Source: Zea mays
Taxonomy: Eukaryota; Streptophyta; Magnoliopsida; Poales; Poaceae
Reading direction: 5' to 3'
Assembly (NCBI RefSeq): GCF_902167145.1
Contig: NC_050103.1
Location: 30,868,001-30,932,000 of the forward strand
Length of the DNA stretch: 64,000 bases
Shown here: positions 56,985 through 64,000 of the stretch, piece by piece
How the letters are laid out: every line of letters begins with the position of its first letter
How positions within the stretch are numbered: position 1 is the stretch's first letter
Made by a program: the position numbers and the translations under genes
The notes under the pieces: generated by a model
What the model saw: only the letters and a program-made list of their open reading frames with translations
The model's database searches: none
What the model was told of the DNA's origin: nothing

Positions 56985-58190
56985 TAACCTCGCTGACGGA
57001 GAGTACGTCCTCGTGCCGGAGCAACGAGCTGCTTAGGAGGTAGCCCCGGATACAGCACCAGAGCCTGCACCAAAGGATCTGCCTGCCACAGCTTTGGAAG
57101 GCAAGCCCTGGTTTATGCATAACCTGTTATTTATGCTATTTTACTATACTTAATGATTGTAGGATTGAATGTGCACTTAGGTGTAGGAGTTGTTTGAAAC
57201 CCTAGTTGCATGATCTCAGGAATCCTTTTGAGATGGATACTAGTATGCTAGGTCGAGTAGCTGCTTTATTTAATTAGGATCTCGGTAGAAGACGAGTGAT
57301 TTTTCTAGCACTCGCGCGAGATTAGGAATTGGTTGTACCCACTTTCATATCATCATGATACTAGTCTGTGGACAACAATCCATGGGGATTGGTTGTCTAT
57401 GAGATGGAAAATTTGGAATAAGGATTAACGTGCGGATACCTGTGTCAAGCGTTTGAACGTACTAAACACATACCGAGAAATATGGTAAATCGGTAAGCCT
57501 AGTACCTGAGTGAACCTGCCCGCAAACTTTGCCCCTCACGCGACCTGAGACGTGGTCTCCCATTCCGGTTATGGTGGGTACAAGTGCGGTCACTGCACGA
57601 CGGCAGTCGGGGTCAGTGAGGCATTGTACGCCAAGGCGGTGAGCCCTGATCTATTGCCAGGGAATCGATGGGGACGGTTGATGTGTGTGGGGATGGAGTG
57701 CCCCTGCATGTCGTGTGTTTAGGTTTACCTTGCAAGGATAAAAACTCGATTCGAATTGTCTCCTTCTCGCAGCTAATGAGACTGCTTGATCCATTGTACT
57801 GCATTGAGTAACAAGTGGAAATATTATGAGTTGATACAAGATGTTGATTGCTAAAAATGTTTGCTACTATGTATGAGTAGATAGTACATATTTAGCCTTA
57901 AGAGAGTCACACTTAAATTTGACAAAGTTAAAACTTGATTTAGAAACTCAGCTAGTGCTTTTGGCAACCAAACCCCACAGCCAAACAGCTGCATGTCTAG
58001 AGGTAGAGGAGTAGACTCCTCACACCGGGTAAGTCTAGCTGAGTATTAGTATACTCAGCCTTGCTTGTGGCACAATTTTACAGGTTCCTTGGAGGACATG
58101 GTTGCTGGAGTGACTTGGTCGTCCATCTTGCCACCGGGTTGGACTATCAAGTGGGACCCTGCCTCGGCTGAGGAGGAGCATGAGGAGTGA
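56985..58190 (+). other. Putative spliced mini-ORF in the LTR of copy C
   Basis: Exon 1 ends at 57100 (GGAAG then GCAAGC) and exon 2 runs 58084-58190 after ttttacag. Same phase and motifs as copies A and B (DCNLADGEYVLVPE, EDMVAGVTW, EEEHEE). One CAG to TAG change in exon 1 (gctgcttagg, about 57033) breaks it here. The apparent intron is 983 bases against 982 in copy A. Confidence 0.48.
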
Positions 58191-58502
58191 TGGGACAGGC
58201 TTCCCCATCCCTCCATTTATTTATCGTTAGTTTTATTCCGCTGCACTCGAACAATGATGACTACTTTTGCAAAACTCCGATGGTGATGTAATAATTTAAT
58301 ACTCCTTAATGCATGGTTTTATGCTTTATTGTATTTGCTCTGTGACTCACCATCGAGTGAGATTGTAGTACTTGATCCTGTCAGTGGCCTTGTCGGACTA
58401 GATCCGAGGGATTGACGGGTTATTCCCATTTAAGTGTCGTCTAGCCTCTAAGGTGGGACTTAGACACTTAAGTCGGAATAATTCGGGCAGTTCCGCCACA
58501 GC

Positions 58503-58514
58503 TGGTATCGGAGC
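58503..58514 (+). other. Primer binding site of copy C
   Basis: Reads tggtatcggagc, one change from the copy A site, two bases after the LTR end. Confidence 0.9.
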
Positions 58515-58919
58515 TTGTACCACCACAGAGGAATCAATAAAATATAAATACCATCCTTTTCCGAAGTAAAACTTGATAGAAACAATGTTGGATAGATCAT
58601 TGGACGATCAGGATAGACCTAGGACGTGAAGCCTTAGGATGATAGAGGGGTAGTTAGGTGGCTAAGTGATTAAGCCCTACAGGCTACTATAAGGGGTGGG
58701 AGTTATTCCCTATTCCCTTTATATTGATGTGAGGTCGTTCAGGACGAGCATGCATGCATTCTTAAATTAAACAAATGGATAATTGAGTAAGGACTTAAAT
58801 ACAAAATGATGACCAACTAAGTACCCCAGTACCATTGTTATATTTAGAGAGAGGCTAAGTTGTGTTTCCTTTTTCTTTTTATAATTCTTTTTCTTTTACT
58901 TACGCTTAACCGTACACAG
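58515..58919 (+). other. Leader of copy C
   Basis: 405 bases without a conserved ORF, matching the leaders of A and B; contains the uninterrupted S1 target region (agatcattggacgatcagg around 58595). Confidence 0.8.
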
Positions 58920-59789
58920 ATGACTTCCCACGGATCCTCAGACGACGGGAATGCACTGTCCCACACTGACGGGCTTGCACGAGAGGGCTTTCCCCATATT
59001 TTGTGGGAGGTACTTCAGGGGGCCGGATACACGACACCTCCTTAGTACGCGGTGCAGCAGTTCGAGAAGCACTGAGTGCCCCGCTATAGGGTGAGGATGA
59101 CCTTGGAGCCTCATCCCCTGCAGCTAGGCTGGCGTTCGCTGGACTTTGAGTCCTTTGGATACCAGGCTGAGGATACGATCGAGGCGATTGCGCTGCACGG
59201 ATTGACCACTCTCTGCGGATTCCACCCCTTGGAGCTGTCCACCCACCCCATTGGCTTGTTCCCCGCGGAGAGGGAGGACGACCCAATGTGGAAGGATCGG
59301 GTGGAGCATGCCAAGGACATCTGGGCTATCTACCCGGGCCAGACGGCTCACTTGACAGTGCGGTGCATGAATGCCCTGTACCATCTGCAAGTGATGCGTG
59401 GTGAGGCAATGTCCCATCTGATGGCATTGCTGGAGGCAACAAAGATCACCCTGGACAACAGAGAGGAGCTTGTGGTTGATTTGTCCACTGAGATGGTGGA
59501 AAAGGATTTGCAGGTGGAGCAGCTGTCAAATGAGATCCAAGAGCTAGAGGAATTAGTGGGAACCAGAGAGAACACCATTGAGGTTCTCGAGGATCAGCTT
59601 ATCAACACCCAGCAGCAGCTGGCCGAGGCTAATGATCACCTGGATATGCATCACCAGGAGATCCAGGACATGGAGGCCAACGAGGACGTCGACATTGAGG
59701 GAGGAGAGGAGCCTGCCTCCAGCTTGGACACTGCTGGCTCAGGGAGACCACCTTTCCCCAAGTCGAGTGTTGCCTCGTTCGCTCACTAG
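58920..59789 (+). pseudogene. orf0 of copy C, coiled-coil protein
   Basis: A full-length frame of 870 bases (289 codons) with no indel, the only copy without a frameshift. Two nonsense codons, TAG at 59043-59045 and TGA at 59073-59075, lie where copy B has Gln and Arg codons. The remaining 237-codon frame from 59076 covers the FHPLELSTHPIGLF region, the coiled coil (heptads across about residues 175-255) and the acidic Ser-rich tail ending SVASFAH. About 300 untranslated bases separate it from gag (60093). Its retention in all copies suggests it serves the element, role unknown. Confidence 0.83.
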
Positions 59790-60092
59790 GTATCAGGAGT
59801 AGGGCTAGAAGTCCGTAATGGTGGGACTCCTCCAAGCTAGCTTAGCTTTTGCACCCTTGGGGTACTAGGCTAGATAGAGTTGAGTCTTTTGGGCCATTGA
59901 TGTAATCGTGATAAACTCTTTTGAAAGCATGGTTGATGGATGATGTTAGTCTTAATTTGGGAAGAAAAGTTTATGCCTTAAGAAATCCTTTATATTTATG
60001 CAAGAATCTATCAATTTCGCCTTTTGACTCTTTCACCGCGATTAAACCTTAAACTTGAAGATGTGGTATTAAGAAAATATGTGATTTTTCAG

Positions 60093-63000
60093 ATGGCCGG
60101 GAGAGCGCGTCGTGGCCAGAATGAGCGTGTTCCTCCACCACCGCCACCGCCTCCCACTCTGCAGGAGCTAATGGCTCAGCAGAATGAGATCTTGAGGCAG
60201 CTAGCTCAGCGCCGGCCACCACCTCAGCACTATGGTGGTGGAGATCATCAACGTCACCCCGCGGCAGCTACCTACCAGGAGTTCCTCAGTACCCAGCCTC
60301 CATTGTTCACCAGGGCAGAGGACCCACTTGATGCAGATGTATGGTCAAGAGTAGTAGAATCCGAATTCCCATTACTCCATGGGGTTTGCTCAGAGGTCAC
60401 TAAGGTCAGGTTCGCCACCCAGCAGCTTCGCGGACTCGCAAGGTCTTGGTGGGACCATTTTCTTGCTATGCAGCCAGAGGACCGAGAGGTGGAATGGAGA
60501 GAATTCAAGGCAGCTTTCAGGGGGCACCATATACCAGCCGGAATTATGGACCGAAAGTTCAACGATTTTCTGGCACTCACTCAGGGCAACCGGACAATAT
60601 TGCAGTATGCTCAGGCCTTTAATGACCTGTGCCAGTATGCCGAGTATCATGCAGATACAGACGAGAAGAAGAGACAGGTTCAGGAGGGGGCTCAGCACTA
60701 AGCTCCGTGACCATCTCAACACCGTCAGGGCCAATAGCTATAATGAGTTGGTCAACATGGCCATCTCCCAGGAGGACTGTATCACCGCTCGTCAGGCAGA
60801 GAAGAAGAGGAAGACCCCTGTGGCAGGACCCTCAGCTCAGCCACAGCGCTTCAGGATTGTGTCTGACACTCAGAGCAGGGGACCTCAGCAGCAGCAAGGG
60901 CGTTGGGTGATCCGACCACAGCAGCAGCAGCAGACACCCAACCGTACCCAGTTTCCAGCTCAGAGGAACAATCAGCAGCAGCAGCAATATCGCCAGGCAA
61001 ATGACAACAGGTGTTTCACATGCGGCAACACCGGACATTATGCCAAGAATTGCCCCAGAAACCAGCAGAGGCAGGGGCAGAATGTTAATCAGAACCAAGG
61101 CAAGAGGCAGAAGGTGCAAGTGAGGCAAGGCAGGCTGAACTTCACCACCATGGCTGATATTCTAGAGGGAGCACCCGTCTTGACTGGTATCTTTACAGTT
61201 TTGAATTATCCTGCTATTGTTCTTTTTGATTCTGGTGCATCACACAGTTTTATCAGTACCAAATTTAGTGCCAAGTGTCAGTTACCTTTCCTCCACACCA
61301 ATGGGTGTATTACAATTTCAACACCAGGAGGCAGGATTGCCACCTATCAGATCAATAGACACGTACCAATTAAGCTGGGTAGTTTCATTTTTAAAACCAC
61401 TCTCTTGATAATGGGATTGGATAGTGTGGATATCATCCTAGGTACTGATTGGTTATCACGACACCACACGGTGATTGATGTCGCAGCCAGAGCCATAGAA
61501 ATCCACTCCCCTTTGGATGGCGAGATCACCTTGTATCTACCCAACCAGGGTTGTACCCGTTCTTGTGCATTCACTATGATAGAGTCACTAGTGGAAGGGA
61601 TCTCAGTGGTCCGTGATTACCCAGATGTTTTTCTGGATGAATTGCCAGGGATGCCACCTGACCGAGACATTGAGTTCGCCATTGAATTGCAACCCGAGAC
61701 TGCTCCTATCTCCAAGAGACCCTATAGGATGCCTCCCGCAGAATTAGCAGAACTGAAAAAGCAAATGCAGGAGTTGTTGGACAAGGGGTTCATTTGCCCC
61801 AGTACTTCACCTTGGGGATGTCCTGCTTTATTTGTGAAGAAAAAGGACGAGAGTTTGAGAATGTGTGTCGATTACCGCCCTCTCAATGCGATGACTATCA
61901 AGAACAAATACCCACTGCCCCGCATTGATGTTTTGTTCGATCAGTTGGTGGGAGCCAAAGTATTCTCCAAGATAGATCTTCGCTCGGGTTACCATCAGAT
62001 TAAAATCCGTGCCAGCAATATTCCCAAGACGGCCTTCTCAACCAGATATGGGCTTTATGAGTTTTTGGTGATGTATTTTGGGCTGACCAATGCCTCGGCT
62101 TATTTTATGTACCTGATGAACTCAGTATTCATGCCAGAGCTGGACAAATTCGTGGTCGTTTTCATTGATGATATTCTGGTCTATTCCAAGAATGAAGCCG
62201 AGCACACCAAACATTTGCATACTGTACTTCAGAGGCTACGTGACCATCAGTTGTATGCCAAATTGTCTAAATGCGAATTCTGGCTGAAGGAAATTAAATT
62301 CTTGGGTCACACAATTTCTCAAGATGGGATATCAGTTGATCCTGAGAAGGTACAAGAGGTAATGGATTGGAAACCCCCGACTACAGTAAGGCAGATTCGG
62401 AGTTTTCTAGGATTGGCAGGGTATTATCGACGATTTATTCTGGATTTCTCCAGAATTGCCAAACCAATGACTGAACTATTAAAGAAGGGAGTCAAGTATA
62501 ATTAGAGCCAAAAGTGCGAAGATGCTTTTCATACACTGAGGCAGCATTTGACAACAGCCCCAGTGCTGGCTCAACCTGATAACACCAAGCCCTTTGAAGT
62601 TTATTGTGATGCTTCCGGCACTGGATTGGGATGTGTATTAATGCAAGATAACAGAGTAATTGCTTATGCCTCCCGAGCACTCAGACCCCATGAGCAGAAC
62701 TACCCTACACATGATCTGGAGTTAGCAGCCGTGGTTCATGCTCTCAAGATATGGAGACACTACTTGATGGGAGCTCACTGTAATATTTACACGGATCACA
62801 AGAGCCTCAAATACATTTTCACCCAGGCAGATCTGAACATGAGGTAGAGGAGATGGTTGGAGTTAATCAAGGACTATGATTTGGAGGTGCATTACCATCC
62901 GGGCAAAGCCAATGTTGTGGCAGATGCCTTGAGCAGAAAGGCCTAGTGCAATTGTATGAGCATGGATGCAAGAGTTACCACCCTGTGTGATGAATTGTGC

Positions 63001-63297
63001 AAGCTGAACCTGGAAGTTGTTCCTTCAGGTGAATTAAATTATATCTCGGTGGAGCCCACATTACAAGAGCAAATAGTCAGGGCACAGAATGAAGACAAGG
63101 GTGTTCAGGTTATCAAGGAAATGATCAAGCAGAAGGCACAGAAATACAAGTGCTTCCGTCAGGACAACAAGGGAATTCTATGGTTTGGAGATCGATTGGT
63201 TGTCCCCAAGGACCCTGAACTCAGAAAGAGGATATTGGATGAAGCTCACCTTTCCAAATTCTCCATGCACCCTGGTAGCAACAAGATGTACCATGAT
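60093..63297 (+). pseudogene. gag-protease-RT-RNase H of copy C
   Basis: Start Met 60093 (MAGRARRGQ). Gag is open to about 60670, where a 1-base loss (agagaca against agaggaca in B) shifts the frame; the other frame then runs to 62505 with knuckle [14 protein letters not shown], protease DSGASHS, RT VDYRPLN and FIDD, and part of the connection. Stops: TAG 62503-62505 (KYN-stop-SQ, TGG in the others), TAG 62845-62847 (CAG in the others), TAG 62944-62946 (CAG). The RT box reads [10 protein letters not shown] where A and B have [10 protein letters not shown] 13-base deletion near 63296 (after KMYHD) then breaks the frame inside the integrase zinc-binding region. Confidence 0.92.
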
Positions 63298-64000
63298 ACT
63301 GGTGGACCAGGATGAAGAGGGAAATTGCCAAGTACATATCCGAGTGCGATACCTGCCAGAGAATCAAAGCCAGTCATTTGAAGGCAGCAGGCCCTTTGCA
63401 ACCCCTTCCCATACCATCTTGGAAATGGGAGGACATTTGCATGGACTTTATCGTGGGATTGCCCAATACCTCCAGGCACCATGATTCCATTTGGGTTATT
63501 GTGGACAGATTGACCAAGACCGCTCATTTCTTACTAGTGCATACCACCCACAAGACAGAGAAATATGCAGAAATTTATGTTGATCAAATAGTGCGGTTGC
63601 ATGGTATTCCAAAAACCATTGTATCTGACAGAGGAGCACTGTTTGTGGCACGCTTTTGGGAGCAGCTGCAAGACTCACTTGGGACCCAGGTAATACGAAG
63701 CTCGGCATACCATCCTCAAACAGATGGCCAGACAGAAAGGGTAAATCAGATTTTGGAAGACATGTTGCTGGCATGTGTACTACACTACGGAAAGGATTGG
63801 GACAAGTGTCTTTCCTTGGTAGAGTTTTCTTATAATAACAGCTACCAATCCAGTTTGAAGATGGCACCTTTTGAAGCCTTGTACGGGAGAAGGTGTAGGA
63901 CCCCGCTGAATTGGTCTCAAGCAGGAGAGAGGGAAATATTTGGGCCAGACTTGGTACTTGAAGCAGAGGAAAAGGTCAGAGTCATTAAGAAGAACTTAGA
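63298..64000 (+). pseudogene. Integrase of copy C (incomplete at window end)
   Basis: Continues after the 13-base deletion in a new frame: [19 protein letters not shown] zinc-binding end with CDTC, core D (CMDF), D (SDRG) and E (QTER), then GRRCRTPLNW. It is open to the window end with no further stop seen. The chromodomain and 3' LTR lie beyond 64000. The 13-base deletion removes part of the region between the zinc-binding His and Cys pairs. Confidence 0.9.

Larger units (their letters stand above)
54142..58500 (+). repeat. 5' LTR of copy C (4359 bp)
   Basis: Begins tgtaacacc and ends ccgccaca. It has a terminal hairpin (54143-54161), TATA box 55005-55010, splice donors gtaagt (55297-55302, conserved in copy A) and gtaagc (55546-55551), an AT-rich middle and the mini-ORF exons near its end. 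The ORFs in the GC-rich part are overlapping on both strands and not credible. Confidence 0.93.
54142..64000 (+). mobile_element. Ty3/gypsy Tekay-like chromovirus, copy C (3' end off-window)
   Basis: Plus-strand element inserted in the 5' LTR of D. It has a 5' LTR (54142-58500), primer site, leader, orf0, gag-protease-RT-RNase H and integrase running off the window end. It belongs to the same LTR subfamily as copy A but points the other way. It carries more lesions than A: stops in orf0, RT/RNase H and the LTR mini-ORF, and frameshifts in gag and before integrase. The left flank is cataa; the right flank is not visible. Confidence 0.93.

Noticed and set aside
1..64000. Host genes, tRNA, rRNA, CRISPR arrays or bacterial features
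   Set aside because: None is supported; every long coding stretch belongs to a transposon family, and no regular spacer-repeat array was seen.

Overview
This window looks like intergenic DNA from a large grass genome, probably a panicoid relative of sorghum, maize or sugarcane. The evidence is the transposon content: long-LTR Ty3/gypsy chromoviruses of the Tekay (Del) type, a Ty1/copia element, a Grande/Tat-like element with an antisense extra ORF, and a CACTA (En/Spm) transposon. I see no host gene, rRNA, tRNA or CRISPR array. The species is an inference from family resemblance only.

The layout is two nests, each about four levels deep, on either side of a junction near 41,996. Left nest: a plus-strand Tat/Grande-like element X (visible 14268-41995, 3' LTR 41320-41995) is the host. 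X carries a short insertion Y (about 13806-14267). Y abuts, or is broken by, Tekay-like copy A (1-13803, minus strand, 3' LTR off-window). Copy A carries solo LTR S1 (5994-9341, duplication acgat). Tekay-like copy B (15111-40379, minus) lies inside the antisense ORF of X. A Ty1/copia element (16108-26383, minus, duplication ataag) lies inside the 3' LTR of B, and solo LTR S2 (19039-21626, duplication atctt) lies inside the copia polyprotein. Right nest: a CACTA element (41996-46771, minus) is broken by LTR fragment E (46772-46866). E is broken by a gag-only element D (46867-54141, minus), and D is broken by Tekay-like copy C (54142 to the window end, plus).

Copies A, B and C share one plan: LTRs of about 4.36 kb with a TATA box, a Met-tRNA-type primer site, an extra coiled-coil ORF (orf0), then gag-protease-RT-RNase H-integrase-chromodomain. 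No copy is intact. Most in-frame stops are CAG to TAG or CGA to TGA, the pattern expected from deamination of methylated cytosine. By eye, LTR pairs differ by about 1.7% (copia), about 2% (B) and about 5% (D, first 150 bp only), which agrees with the nesting order copia after B.

The most notable signals are these. (1) A conserved two-exon reading frame near the 3' end of the Tekay-type LTRs, with an apparent GC-AG phase-1 intron, occurs in the A/B/C family and in the otherwise different S1 and D LTRs. (2) Element D encodes only a gag-like protein with two CCHC knuckles. (3) The antisense ORF of X has its own TATA box. (4) The CACTA gene has Ulp1-like protease exons at its C-terminus.
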